Shown one piece after another: positions 55,342 to 64,000 of a stretch of DNA of 64,000 nt. Position 1 is the stretch's first letter, and the number at the start of each line of letters is the position of its first letter. The position numbers and the translations under genes were made by a program. The notes below the pieces were generated by a model, which was not told the origin of the DNA, made no database searches, and was given only the letters and a program-made list of their open reading frames with translations. Origin of the DNA: Paenibacillus oryzisoli (GTDB lineage Bacteria; Bacillota; Bacilli; Paenibacillales; NBRC-103111); contig NZ_LYPB01000049.1 of assembly GCF_001653565.1 (NCBI RefSeq), forward strand, positions 62,001-126,000, read 5' to 3'.

Positions 55342-55736
55342 TGTTTGTCACCTCTGTCCTTTAGTGCCTGTACAGCTTTCGTTAATAGTGGAGGGATCGG
55401 CGCCCCTAGTCTGCCGGCATTCTCAATCAGGCTTAACAACTCGTTAGCCAAGTAGAAGAATATAGCGGCATCACGGAACATATGGGAATCACCAAGCGCT
55501 GTATCGACAAGATGCGCTACAGCTACAATAGCAAAAATCATAACTTTCTTTGCAATGCCCCAACGGCCCACACTGCTATTTAGTTTTCCTTCCTTACCTG
55601 CTGCAGCTACGCCAGATGCGTAGTCTAAAATTACGAATGTTAGTAGGATCGATAGCAGTTGAGTCCAGCCCCCAAATAAGAATGATGCGGCTGAGCCGCT
55701 TACCGCGATTAGGAATTTAATAGTAGATGAGTCCAT
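55338..55736 (-). CDS. Phage holin (holin_4_1 / TcdE-like)
   Basis: The 132-residue membrane protein has about three hydrophobic segments, LTFVILDYASGVAAAGKEGKLNSS and GIAKKVMIFAIVAVAHLVD, which are typical of the toxin-secretion/phage lysis holin group. It would open the membrane for the lysin. The stop overlaps the lysin ATG; GGGAGGG precedes its start. Confidence 0.9.
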   Translation of the reverse strand: MDSSTIKFLIAVSGSAASFLFGGWTQLLSILLTFVILDYASGVAAAGKEGKLNSSVGRWGIAKKVMIFAIVAVAHLVDTALGDSHMFRDAAIFFYLANELLSLIENAGRLGAPIPPLLTKAVQALKDRGDKQ

Positions 55737-55822
55737 TTTTACCCTCCCGAGTTTTAATAGTGAAACTTTTGGCGATATTACTAGTATTAATTGGTATAAT
55801 CAATTAAAAGGACGGTGCTAAT

Positions 55823-56362
55823 ATGCGACAATATAAGATGCTATTCGTGGGATTAATAACTGGTGCTATTCTAGCTACTGCAGGTACGTCATTCGCTGAA
55901 TCAGCTATAACAGAAGTAAAAGCGTTCCTTCGCCCGGACTTCACTGTTCAAGTGGACGGCAATAAAGCAGAGCTCGAAAACACTCCGCTTATTTATGAAG
56001 GGTCAAGCTATTTACCTGTGCGTGAGCTAGCTGGATTGCTAGGGAAAGAAGTAGATTTCAACAATGGCACGATCGTACTCCGTGAAAAAACAGTTAATAG
56101 CGCGGACTGGATATCATTACGAGATTACGCTGCAATGAATAATTTGAAAGTTAGTACGGTACCCGACACGAACAACACTGTATTTTCTGCAAGCATTAAC
56201 AGTGTCACACTATTCACTTTTGAGGGCTCGAAGGCCACAAACGGTAATTCATTTACTGCCACAACACCTAAAGGTGATGTAATTAAAATGACCAATGTTA
56301 ATGGCGATTCTTTATTAAATATCAGCGATCTCACAAAGCTTGATATTCTCTACGTTAAATAG
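55823..56362 (+). CDS. Secreted stalk-domain protein, prophage cargo
   Basis: The 179-residue product has a signal peptide (about 1-25, ATAGTSFAES) and a stalk domain of the copper amine oxidase N-terminal type (FTVQVDGNKAELENTPLIYEGSSYLPVRELAGLLGKEVDF). The C-terminal half is beta-rich and lacks clear motifs. It lies on the opposite strand between the holin and tail genes, with its own promoter-like AT-rich region and AAAGGACGG site, which marks it as a moron-type cargo gene likely expressed in the lysogen. Its role is unknown; stalk-domain proteins are common on Paenibacillus surfaces. Confidence 0.82.
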   Translation: MRQYKMLFVGLITGAILATAGTSFAESAITEVKAFLRPDFTVQVDGNKAELENTPLIYEGSSYLPVRELAGLLGKEVDFNNGTIVLREKTVNSADWISLRDYAAMNNLKVSTVPDTNNTVFSASINSVTLFTFEGSKATNGNSFTATTPKGDVIKMTNVNGDSLLNISDLTKLDILYVK

Positions 56363-56602
56363 TTAATCTGACATTAAAGTAATCTTATTATTGCGATTCA
56401 ATAAGCTAAGGCAGAAGGAATAGTCCGTTGGGGACCAGCCTTCTGCCTTTAAATATTTCAGCAATTCAGTTTGATCCCAACTCGGCTGTGATCTTATAAC
56501 CGTCAGTAGTTGATTGGACATTCCAACAATATCAAAATCTGACTCTTCACACTCTTCACAAATACCCTGTGCCACCATTTTGTCTCTGCATATGACTCTC
56601 AC
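56363..56602 (-). CDS. Small phage protein downstream of tail spike
   Basis: This 79-residue protein of unknown function has two Cys near the start (GICEECEE) and a helical C-terminus (TELLKYLKAEGWSPTDYSFCLSLLNR). The GTG start shares one base with the spike stop codon and uses GGAGGAG inside the spike gene. Its place between spike and holin is like that of small XkdX-type or holin-linked genes. Confidence 0.65.
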   Translation of the reverse strand: MRVICRDKMVAQGICEECEESDFDIVGMSNQLLTVIRSQPSWDQTELLKYLKAEGWSPTDYSFCLSLLNRNNKITLMSD

Positions 56603-58344
56603 TAGAAATCTCCTCCCCCTCTCGACTGCACGAACAACTGAACAATAACAGTTGCAACAATGCGGCCAAGACTATTGGGCGTAATTTGTATTTCATGAAA
56701 CTGACCACGAAGTACTTTACCATCACCATCTACCGCAAGATATGGAATTAGGTCTACATTGGATTCACTGACACCCATACCCGGTACTGAGTTCCCGTCT
56801 ACCTTGACTGTTACTGATGACGGGGTTGGTCCCTCAAAAATACCATATTCGATCCCGTGTGTATGGTTGGGAAGTGTAATATTGTGCATATGATTCGGCA
56901 ATGTTACATCATGTGTGTGATCGGCTGTAAGGGAGTGATAGTGACCCCCATCATCAGAAACCTCTCCGCCATGGTCATGGTCAGGGAAAAAACTTACTGC
57001 TTGAGGAATACTAATCGCAAACAAATTCCAATCATCCGATGTCGTAGAAGTTTGCGTCGTTCCACCACCGGCTGCTGTACTCGTTGCGATAGCTCCTCCA
57101 CCCTCAATTGCCTTGCTATAAGCTCGGAAACCCTCAGAATCATAAGACAATTGCACCTTATTTATCCTTATCGCCTCTGAAGGCACCCAAAACCTCAACA
57201 CCGCGGGATGAGTCGGATCACAGTTATCCGCGAAATCATGCGAATCAATGTTAGTTGCACCTTGAGCATACACCTCACTAATCCGCTGCCTGTCCGCTAG
57301 ATCAGCTATGCTGCTGGCAATGTCGGCAGGCTTATTGGCGATCTGGATCTGCACGTCACCAGGCGCACCAGTGATATCCGATTTACTCACGTTCACTACT
57401 CTGGCAATCACATCAATCGAGAGCTCCTCGTCGATGATCCGTACCTGCGTACCCGTAATAAAGCGATCAAGTGGATCGTCAGTCAGAGCATAAAGCTCAG
57501 AAGCATCAACACTGTACGTGATTCGCGGTGTCTTGAGCTCATTGAGAATGGTCTGTGCTCGGCCAAGCAGCGACTCCGCAGAGTTGAATCGACGATCCAC
57601 AAAGATGCGGCTTATCGTACCATACGTACCGATCGTGTCAGAGTCGATGTAAGGTAAGCCGCCGTTCACCTCTCTGATGGTGAGCTGATTCACCCCTTCT
57701 CCATAACCAAGTGGGAAAATCCTTGTGCATAGCTCTGTAGGGTCTGTCACCTTCGTCACGCCCTGCATGTTCACGCCATAGCGGATATACGCCTGCACAC
57801 CGCTTGCTGGTGTGATGAGGTTAAGCGTCCACGGATAGGAAGATGTGTCCCACGTCCACTGGAATTCCTCATCAAATGGTTTTGGTACCGCAAACAGTGC
57901 ACCAAGCAAGTTCTCATTCTCATAGTTGTACTCAAACTGGCGAGTGAAATACACGTTACCCGTCTGCCAGCGTGTTACTGTCTGAGCATCGAGGATATAG
58001 TCGATTACATCTTCCGTGTAAAATCCGAGATTACCCACTGTGTGATATTGGAATAGGACATCATCAAACAACGTAGCCAGAACATGCTCACACTCATAGG
58101 AGATCGTCTCCCCGCTGCTGGAGCGTGTCGCTGTGTTAGGCACGATCCGAAAGAGATCGACACGGGTATCCCCTTCGAAGATCTCAACGAACATGAGTGG
58201 CAGGCATTCCGCGTTCTTCTCGTCATTTGCTGGCAATGAAAAAGACGCCGTCCAAAGTGAATTCAGAGGCGTCTCATATCCAATTGCATAGGCGTTTTCG
58301 AGGATGGCGGTGAGCTGGAGCGATTGGTTATAGATTTTGATCAT
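56602..58344 (-). CDS. Phage tail spike/endopeptidase-like protein with HxH region
   Basis: The 580-residue protein has an N-terminal Prophage_tail (Tal-like) part: MIKIYNQSLQLTAILENAYAIGYE, LWTASFSLPAND, ECEHVLATLFDD, then a baseplate-type region with IARVVNVSKSDITG. The C-terminal 190 residues hold many HxH motifs (DHDHGG, GHYHSL, DHTHDV, NHMHNI, NHTHGI), which in T4-like fibres bind iron along the trimer axis. It probably joins the tail tip to the host surface. The ATG at 58344 is eight bases after AGGAGTG. Confidence 0.82.
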   Translation of the reverse strand: MIKIYNQSLQLTAILENAYAIGYETPLNSLWTASFSLPANDEKNAECLPLMFVEIFEGDTRVDLFRIVPNTATRSSSGETISYECEHVLATLFDDVLFQYHTVGNLGFYTEDVIDYILDAQTVTRWQTGNVYFTRQFEYNYENENLLGALFAVPKPFDEEFQWTWDTSSYPWTLNLITPASGVQAYIRYGVNMQGVTKVTDPTELCTRIFPLGYGEGVNQLTIREVNGGLPYIDSDTIGTYGTISRIFVDRRFNSAESLLGRAQTILNELKTPRITYSVDASELYALTDDPLDRFITGTQVRIIDEELSIDVIARVVNVSKSDITGAPGDVQIQIANKPADIASSIADLADRQRISEVYAQGATNIDSHDFADNCDPTHPAVLRFWVPSEAIRINKVQLSYDSEGFRAYSKAIEGGGAIATSTAAGGGTTQTSTTSDDWNLFAISIPQAVSFFPDHDHGGEVSDDGGHYHSLTADHTHDVTLPNHMHNITLPNHTHGIEYGIFEGPTPSSVTVKVDGNSVPGMGVSESNVDLIPYLAVDGDGKVLRGQFHEIQITPNSLGRIVATVIVQLFVQSRGGGDF

Positions 58345-58367
58345 TGGATACACTCCTGTAATAATAT

Positions 58368-59750
58368 TTAGTTGAATTCGTCCAATAATGTTAACTCATA
58401 GTTTTCCCCTGTTATCTGGATATAACTGTGGGCAATACTGCCATTAGCTAATGAATTGGTTTCAACACGAAATGTAACCTCTAGACCCGAAACACCATAT
58501 GAGTGTGTGACTACTCCTGCACCTATTTTATTTTCTGTGAATTTCGTCGCGGATGCTGGGCTTGAGTTATTGTTAGTTGCTAAAAAGTTAGTCGAAGTTG
58601 TTGCCGAACCTATCCCATCTACATACGCATTAGAAATAATCGTTACCGAAACGCCACTGAAAAATCCTGCCGGTAACTTAACTTTGAAGATGGCTCGCTG
58701 TTGCGTAGTTAGGATATTGGAGCTGTTTACATAGTATTCTGCTCTTCGAGATCCGTGGTTCCTTACTGAATACGAATTGCAATTTGTAAGGAGATTGTTC
58801 TGAGTACCGATACAACCGAGAATATTAAATCCATTCATGTTAATGAGCTCATATCCCTTGACGATATTAGCGTCAAATTGACAATTCGAAATGTTAATAT
58901 TTGAGGTGTAAGCTGTTAAAGATCCATTAAGCTTAATACCTCGATTAGCGAGAGCGAACTGCGAGTTACAAATAATGATATCCCCAACATTTTGAGGTCC
59001 AGATCCCGACCCTATGCTAATTCCATTGCCAGTGCATATCAGTGCGAGATCTGTAAAGATATTACCTGTTCCAGATCCGTACAAGAAGTTAATCCCATTT
59101 ACAGTCTGTGTAGCTCCTGCATTTGTGCAGTGAAGACCTGTATATAAACCGAAATTTATTAAATTTTCCCCTGAACTATTCGCGCTTTTTTCAGAGCGGA
59201 TCATGTCATAAGATCCTGCAGAATATATGCTGGAGAATCTAGCGTAGTTAAAGTAAAAGTTATTTCCCCCATCAATAATCCTAATAGCTGCACTTAATGA
59301 GGATGGTGATGCACCAAGATTTTCAAACCCTATATCTCTTACAGAAGGATAGTATATATCATTTGCGCTACAGTCATAGGTGATGAATACATGGTCATTA
59401 TCTGTTGTTACGAGGAGCGATTTCCCACGACCATCACCGTACACATTAATGTTGCTATTTAATATAATCGAACCAGTGATTGATACCCTGCACCTACCCG
59501 TTGGAAAATACAAAGGTAACCCTGTACTCGACGCTAAGTTAACACAAGCTATAACCGTTGCATCATCGATGACAACACCATTATATACAGGTGCTACAAT
59601 AGGTGCAGGTGGGAATCTCACATTAATGCCCATACTATTTACTTGTTGACCTGTGCTCGATTGTGCCGCTATGTCCGCATTTAACGCTGCAAAGTTATCA
59701 TTAAGAGGCTGACTTTCTATTTTCGGCCCAATGGGGCTGATTTCTGCCAT
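58368..59750 (-). CDS. Phage fibre or depolymerase with beta-helix
   Basis: The 460-residue protein starts with a Pro-rich attachment segment, then YNGVVIDDATVIACVNLASSTGLPLYFPTG, which matches the start of pectate-lyase-like parallel beta-helix domains in phage tailspikes. A long run of N/G-rich beta strands follows (about 90-350), and a C-terminal beta domain (about 350-460). It may bind or cut a surface sugar polymer. Its late-operon place is between spike and the structural protein at 59768. Confidence 0.78.
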   Translation of the reverse strand: MAEISPIGPKIESQPLNDNFAALNADIAAQSSTGQQVNSMGINVRFPPAPIVAPVYNGVVIDDATVIACVNLASSTGLPLYFPTGRCRVSITGSIILNSNINVYGDGRGKSLLVTTDNDHVFITYDCSANDIYYPSVRDIGFENLGASPSSLSAAIRIIDGGNNFYFNYARFSSIYSAGSYDMIRSEKSANSSGENLINFGLYTGLHCTNAGATQTVNGINFLYGSGTGNIFTDLALICTGNGISIGSGSGPQNVGDIIICNSQFALANRGIKLNGSLTAYTSNINISNCQFDANIVKGYELINMNGFNILGCIGTQNNLLTNCNSYSVRNHGSRRAEYYVNSSNILTTQQRAIFKVKLPAGFFSGVSVTIISNAYVDGIGSATTSTNFLATNNNSSPASATKFTENKIGAGVVTHSYGVSGLEVTFRVETNSLANGSIAHSYIQITGENYELTLLDEFN

Positions 59751-59767
59751 TCGTCATCACTCCTCTC

Positions 59768-60547
59768 TTACTTGCCCGCAATAGTCGCTGTGATGGTGGC
59801 TGCGGCGCTTGTTTTCAATCTCGCGTATCTTGCCCCTGTCGCTACCGTCAAATGAAAATTCCCTGCCCCGGCTAACACTTGAGTCACAGGCGTGTCATAA
59901 AAATTTGTATTGTCTTGAGATACTTGAAGTGTTATCGTAGTTGCTGCACTGGCATTTCCAAAAGCGCTTATTTGTGGTTGATACTGGGTATCGACAGCAG
60001 TTGACGTTGCACCTACGCCAGCTGCTACTGCACTCCATGCATTTGCTTGCGTCCCTACTACAGGTGTCGCTAAGATTGTACTCCGAACTCTAAGCGCATT
60101 ATTTGGGTCGTCCCATGCATCAGTTAAAATAGTACGTAATTGCTTGAGGATGGCGATCAAACTACCGTCGCCTGTTGCAGCTGCATCAGTTATCGCCCCA
60201 GTACTTGTAGCGAGTGTTTTAAGTCTATCATTTACTGTATTAGCAGTTGGGGACGCCCCAACAAGCCCTAAAATGCTTTGGAGTCCTTTAAGTAGCGCAA
60301 TAACACTACCGTTCCCTGCTGTAGATACAGAAGCATCAGCCTTGGCACCAAGTGCAGCATCCGACCCATCTGCTACTGTTATCGAGGAAGTACCACCAGT
60401 AATTGCGACACCACCTTGAATAACAACACTCATCGCCCCTGCTGCGCCTTGGACTTTCTCATAACTAGTTCCGTTCCAGTACTGCGGAACAGGACAAAGC
60501 GGTGTGCTCTGAAAAGGTAAAGCCTCTCTAATTAATTGATCTGCCAT
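59768..60547 (-). CDS. Thr/Ala-rich phage structural protein
   Basis: The 259-residue protein is low in charge and rich in Ala, Thr, Ser and Gly. Two similar segments, GNGSVIALLKGLQSILG and GDGSLIAILKQLRTILT, look like an internal duplication, and the C-terminal region is beta-like (ISAFGNASAATTITLQVSQDN). No enzyme motif is seen. Its place in the tail module suggests a baseplate or fibre-linked part. Confidence 0.65.
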   Translation of the reverse strand: MADQLIREALPFQSTPLCPVPQYWNGTSYEKVQGAAGAMSVVIQGGVAITGGTSSITVADGSDAALGAKADASVSTAGNGSVIALLKGLQSILGLVGASPTANTVNDRLKTLATSTGAITDAAATGDGSLIAILKQLRTILTDAWDDPNNALRVRSTILATPVVGTQANAWSAVAAGVGATSTAVDTQYQPQISAFGNASAATTITLQVSQDNTNFYDTPVTQVLAGAGNFHLTVATGARYARLKTSAAATITATIAGK

Positions 60548-60558
60548 GTAGAATCCCC

Positions 60559-61452
60559 CTAGATGAATTTATGTCGCCATTGATATGTGATACTGGCATT
60601 TGGATTCGTACCAGTGAACAAGAATTGATTCTCTCCCGGTGCAAGTCCTAAGATGTCACCAGTCACGTATTCAAGGGCATTTACACCGTCAATCTTCACA
60701 GTGTATTTAGTACAATCGATGACTAGTGTCTGATTGGTAATCGTTGTTGCTATCGTCATCGATTGGCCGTTGACGACATTGGTAATTGTCGGATTCGTTA
60801 CGGTACCAGAGATCCGCATTATCATCGGAGTAAACATGGCACTGTAATTCATTAATGTGCTGTATTGCTCCGGATAAGCCCAGACAAAGCCAGACCACTT
60901 ACGCTCCTCGCCAACTATCACCACCATTCCAGGTGAAACAAATGAATAGTCTTGCACCATTCGTGAATTTGGATAATAGAGTCCACTATCGTAGTCCAAA
61001 TCAGTATCGTATAAATACTCTTCGTCCATGAAATCGAGATCTGCATATGCGTATAGGTCGAAGGCTACTAGTGGCAACGTGAACTGCCCCCGGCCTACTA
61101 CTCGATCAATCGCCAAAGAACCCGAATATCGCACATAATAAGTACGATCGGGTTGATTATCGAACACCAATTCAAGTGTTCTCGGTTTGGCGTATTGGTC
61201 AAGAAGGAATGCTGCCAACGTACTTACTTGCTGCTGGAGTGTAGTGCTATTCGTACGCAGTATCACACATTCTAAATTAAACTGTCTCGCATTGAGATCT
61301 GCGCCAAAATCCCATAATCCATTGCGACCAGGTATGCCAAGAGTGCGATCCACCGTATCAGGTAAGACTGGACGTTGAGAAGTACGGAGCATGCGTATGC
61401 CAAGTTGTCTGGCTGTTTGCCCGCCAAGTGTAAAGCCTCCGTTTATGCTCAT
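60559..61452 (-). CDS. Phage distal tail protein (Dit)
   Basis: The 297-residue protein has the Dit-like N-terminus with FTLGGQTARQLGIRML, PGRNGLWDFGADLNARQFNLECVI and TLAAFLLDQYAKPRTLELVFDNQPDRTYYVRYSG, typical of the SPP1 gp19.1-like family. The C-terminal part is a sugar-binding-like beta domain. Dit forms the hub at the tail tip. It overlaps the tape measure gene by four bases. Confidence 0.86.
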   Translation of the reverse strand: MSINGGFTLGGQTARQLGIRMLRTSQRPVLPDTVDRTLGIPGRNGLWDFGADLNARQFNLECVILRTNSTTLQQQVSTLAAFLLDQYAKPRTLELVFDNQPDRTYYVRYSGSLAIDRVVGRGQFTLPLVAFDLYAYADLDFMDEEYLYDTDLDYDSGLYYPNSRMVQDYSFVSPGMVVIVGEERKWSGFVWAYPEQYSTLMNYSAMFTPMIMRISGTVTNPTITNVVNGQSMTIATTITNQTLVIDCTKYTVKIDGVNALEYVTGDILGLAPGENQFLFTGTNPNASITYQWRHKFI

Positions 61453-63689
61453 GAAACTCCCATCCCCCTTCTCTGCGTCCGCGTGAGATCATTCAGAGGA
61501 CCTGCAACGGCTGTCGCTATCTGCTTACTATTTAGATACACATTTGCCACCATAGTTTGTGGTTGCGAGGATACTGCATTCGGCCCTATCAGTGGTTGTA
61601 CCTGAGCTCCTTTAGGTAGCTTTAACAACTCGGGACCAGCTTCACCAACAAGCGCCATACCTGCCTCAGCAATATTCCCACCATTTGCTAGCATCGGAAT
61701 CGTGGGAATATTAATGCCGAAACTCTTCCCGCCTAAGCCTGGAACCCAGTCAGGAAAATCGAATTTCAACTTGTTAAGCCCTCGGATAAGTGCATTAAGA
61801 GACGTAATCCACGTATTTACATACCCCTTGAACCCTGTCGCTAATCCTCCGAACACTTCACCAAAGAACGTCTTAATCTTGCCGCCGATATCTTTCATGT
61901 AATCCCATAGCTGTCCGAGTTTTTCTGTGACTGTGTCCCAGTTCTTATAGAGAAGCACGCCTGCCGTCACCACTGCCCCGATAGCGAGTGCTACGAGTCC
62001 GAGAGGGTTAGCGTTCAATGCTAAATTCAGAAGCCATTGTGCCGTTGTCTGTGCTGTTGTGGCGACCTGCCAAGCTTTATAGAGCTTCACCAATCCATCG
62101 ATAACGGTCTGCGCTACGATGGCTGCTGTCACCCCAGCGATAACCGGTAATAGGATATCCATGCTGTCTATTAGGAATTTCACAGCTACCGTTAATTTAT
62201 CAAAAAGCTTGATGCCGACATCGAGTGCTGCTGAAATGTTAGCTTGAATCTCAGGCATGTGAACTTTAATGTAGTCCGTAAACTCCTGCAACTTAGGCAA
62301 CACCTTATCAGCGAGAGGTAAGAGGATACCTGTCTGGAGATTACGGCCAATACCTTGAATGGCTTCCCCAACAGAGTCATATTTCGTGTTGTTGATTTGT
62401 TGAAGCGTATCCGCTGTTTGATTCGCAACTGACTCAACGTTTCCAAGGTTTACCGTTGCTGATAATCCGATATCTTCAAACTGCGTCCCGAACAACTCAA
62501 TCGCAATACGATTTTGTTCAACTGGATCTTTAAGCTCGGATAACTTCGTGATCAAAGCGTTAAATGCTGCTACTGACTTCTCTCCACCTGCTGCAAATGT
62601 CTGTGCCATCTTATCGGCATCGTAGCCAAGTGATTTGAAGCCATCCGCAGTTGTTTTTGAGCCATCTTTTGCACGGATATTAAACTCTTTTACTGCATCC
62701 CCAACTTTATCAATGGAGAATGTGCCGTTTTCTGCACCAGCGATTAGAACATCCGTAAACTGATTGGCTGAGAACCCGAGAGCTTTAAATTGAGGTGCAT
62801 ATTCATTCAAAGTATCTAGTAAGTCACCGTTTTTATCAGCCCCGTTTTGGGCTCCCTGTGCGATTAGAGTAAAAGCTTGATTAGCAGATATGCCAAAATT
62901 AGTCATCAGCGTTTTAGCTGTTCTGGTGCTCTCATTTATATCGTACTCGAACACGTCACTAAGCAAAAACGCACTCTTTGTCATCCGTTCAAGTTCTACA
63001 CCAGTCGCACCCGTTACCTGACCTACAGTCGTTATGGCTTTTCCTATATCTGCAAAGTCTTCCCCGAAACCCTGATTAAAGAGATCCACCATGACTTCTT
63101 TGAGCTCATAATTTTCAGCTTCAAAGTTCCCTGTTGCTGACTTAGCTTTGTTGAGTGCCTTCGTCAGATCGTCAGAGAAGCTCACGGCTTTCGCGACCAC
63201 ACCAGCAAATGCTAAACCAGCGGCGGCAATACCAGCGGCGGCAGCTTTACCGAATGCGGCAACATCAATCTCTGCTCGCTTAAACGATTGTCCTGTTTCC
63301 TCAACTTGCGTGGATTGTGCCGCCAATTCAGTATTGACTCGTTGAAGCTGATTTTCCAATCTGTTATACGATGTCTGCGCCTGATTGAGTTGGATCGCTA
63401 ATTGTTGTGTGGCTGCTGCATCAAGCCCTTTCTCACGGGCTGATTCTTGAAACTGCTGATTTAATAGATTTATACGTTGCTGTTGCAGTGACATTTGTTG
63501 TGTTAGAGATGTCGACCTTGCCTGCAAACGCTCCTCAGCACTACCGTAATTTTGGAGTGAGGACGACGCTCTATCAAACTCCGATTGGACAAGTCTAATC
63601 TGCCTATTAATTGCAGCCATTGAACTATTCAGTCCAGTATCGTCGAAGCTTATCCTTGCGACGAGATCGCCAACTTCAATATCAGCCAA
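61449..63689 (-). CDS. Phage tail tape measure protein
   Basis: The 746-residue protein has a long N-terminal coiled coil, a PhageMin_Tail core (GQVTGATGVELERMTKSAFLLSDVF, FSANQFTDVLIAGAENGTFSID, AFNALITKLSELKDPVEQNRIAIELFG), hydrophobic segments (about 490-590) and a C-terminal Gly/Pro region (AGMALVGEAGPELLKLPKGAQV). It sets tail length, so a fairly short tail is expected. The TTG start is behind AAGGAGTGAGGGG. Confidence 0.92.
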   Translation of the reverse strand: MADIEVGDLVARISFDDTGLNSSMAAINRQIRLVQSEFDRASSSLQNYGSAEERLQARSTSLTQQMSLQQQRINLLNQQFQESAREKGLDAAATQQLAIQLNQAQTSYNRLENQLQRVNTELAAQSTQVEETGQSFKRAEIDVAAFGKAAAAGIAAAGLAFAGVVAKAVSFSDDLTKALNKAKSATGNFEAENYELKEVMVDLFNQGFGEDFADIGKAITTVGQVTGATGVELERMTKSAFLLSDVFEYDINESTRTAKTLMTNFGISANQAFTLIAQGAQNGADKNGDLLDTLNEYAPQFKALGFSANQFTDVLIAGAENGTFSIDKVGDAVKEFNIRAKDGSKTTADGFKSLGYDADKMAQTFAAGGEKSVAAFNALITKLSELKDPVEQNRIAIELFGTQFEDIGLSATVNLGNVESVANQTADTLQQINNTKYDSVGEAIQGIGRNLQTGILLPLADKVLPKLQEFTDYIKVHMPEIQANISAALDVGIKLFDKLTVAVKFLIDSMDILLPVIAGVTAAIVAQTVIDGLVKLYKAWQVATTAQTTAQWLLNLALNANPLGLVALAIGAVVTAGVLLYKNWDTVTEKLGQLWDYMKDIGGKIKTFFGEVFGGLATGFKGYVNTWITSLNALIRGLNKLKFDFPDWVPGLGGKSFGINIPTIPMLANGGNIAEAGMALVGEAGPELLKLPKGAQVQPLIGPNAVSSQPQTMVANVYLNSKQIATAVAGPLNDLTRTQRRGMGVS

Positions 63690-63702
63690 TTCCCCTCACT
63701 CC

Positions 63703-63888
63703 TTATAAGAACCCGACTTGATCGACGGGAGTAATCTTCGCTTCTTGTGTAAACTGCAATAATTCAAAATAAAAAAGGATGTCCATGCCGTCAATTTCAG
63801 GCAGTGTCCAACCTCCTTTGAGTAAATCAATATACGTTTTCTTTAAAAAGTCCAGAGGGTCTAAGTCCCCTGGATCTGTCCGTTTGGG
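63703..63888 (-). CDS. C-terminal extension of tail assembly chaperone (gpGT-like), read by -1 frameshift
   Basis: The -1 frame is open from the slippery site to a stop at 63703 and encodes about 60 residues (DPGDLDPLDFLKKTYIDLL, then WTLPEIDGMDILFYFELLQFTQ). It has no start codon or ribosome site of its own. Tail assembly chaperones upstream of tape measure genes are commonly made this way. It ends 13 bases before the tape measure start. Confidence 0.8.
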   Translation of the reverse strand, partial: PKRTDPGDLDPLDFLKKTYIDLLKGGWTLPEIDGMDILFYFELLQFTQEAKITPVDQVGFL

Positions 63889-64000
63889 TCAGGATCTTTG
63901 GCACCTACTGCTTTCGTCGTACGTTGCATGACTTCCGCGATAGAGGAAGTGATAGTGTCGAATACCTCACTTGTATCAATCCCGTTGTAAAAATCATCTC
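63861..64000 (-). CDS. Tail assembly chaperone (gpG-like), partial
   Basis: The C-terminal 46 codons are in the window (VFDTITSSIAEVMQRTTKAVGA, ending DPDPNGQIQGT). The zero-frame codons GAC-CCA-AAC carry the heptamer C_CCA_AAC at 63888-63882 (minus strand). About one in many ribosomes would slip to the extension ORF. The 5' part lies beyond the window edge. Confidence 0.78.
   Translation of the reverse strand, partial: DDFYNGIDTSEVFDTITSSIAEVMQRTTKAVGAKDPDPNGQIQGT

Larger units (their letters stand above)
53990..64000. mobile_element. Siphovirus-like prophage, lysis and tail end
   Basis: From 54.1 kb to the window edge genes run on the minus strand in phage order: tail assembly chaperones, tape measure, Dit, fibre genes, spike, holin and lysin. 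The single plus-strand gene is a cargo gene. Head genes and integrase would lie to the right of 64 kb. The long-tailed type is inferred from the tape measure and Dit genes. Confidence 0.9.

Overview
The window reads as the chromosome of a low-to-mid GC Gram-positive soil bacterium of the Paenibacillus type. This is inferred from several things: strong AGGAGG ribosome sites with occasional GTG/TTG starts, YesN/YesM-type two-component systems paired with sugar ABC importers, a PstSCAB-PhoU operon preceded by Bacillus-type PHO boxes, a B. subtilis-like rhaEW/rhaR rhamnose operon, YpsA, YmaF-like and Asp23 proteins, stalk-domain proteins, and many short intergenic repeat arrays. No sequence search was possible, so family names rest on motif recognition.

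Layout. 1-4.2 kb: a partial HAD hydrolase, an EAL-CBS-GGDEF cyclic-di-GMP protein and a receiver-PAS-histidine kinase. 4.2-10.8 kb: the phosphate uptake operon pstS-pstC-pstA-pstB-phoU (minus strand), with a terminator after pstS and PHO boxes shared with a divergent chemotaxis receptor. 10.87-11.72 kb: seventeen copies of a 51-bp palindromic repeat between convergent genes. 11.8-15.2 kb: motA-motB, an aldo/keto reductase and a metallophosphoesterase. 15.3-26.5 kb: a plant-polysaccharide module made of a secreted beta-helix protein with a perfect cre site, an SGNH esterase, a CUT1-type sugar ABC importer, and a divergent YesN/YesM-type two-component system whose kinase carries two tandem extracytoplasmic sensor units. 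26.6-32.2 kb: the rhamnose operon rhaEW-rhaA-rhaB-rhaR. Together these suggest use of a rhamnose-containing polymer such as rhamnogalacturonan, and uxaC (39.3-40.7 kb) could add uronate use.

32.2-33.5 kb is a gene-free patch with three kinds of repeat. 33.5-44.5 kb: ypsA, methylglyoxal synthase, a His-rich YmaF-like protein, a hydrolase/Gfo-Idh pair with a divergent AraC regulator, uxaC, a VanW protein, an M29 aminopeptidase and a CNNM/HlyC membrane protein. 44.6-48 kb: an Asp23 protein behind a nine-cysteine protein, then a cysteine-free ArsR repressor and a SulP transporter that share the same operator at the same distance from their start codons. 48.2-52.4 kb: arginine/aspartate catabolism (rocF, rocD, aspA) with a glyoxalase-fold protein that may start at ATT. 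52.4-53.2 kb: a second palindromic array with the same AGTCGA/TCGACT core as the first, also between convergent genes, plus a 40-bp tandem repeat and an inverted-repeat element.

From about 54 kb to the window end is the lysis and tail end of a siphovirus-like prophage, nearly all on the minus strand. Reading from the right edge: tail assembly chaperones with a C_CCA_AAC -1 frameshift site, tape measure, distal tail protein, a Thr/Ala-rich structural protein, a beta-helix fibre, a tail spike with HxH motifs, a small ORF, holin and a DUF1906-type lysin. A secreted stalk-domain cargo gene sits on the opposite strand. Head genes and integrase lie outside the window.
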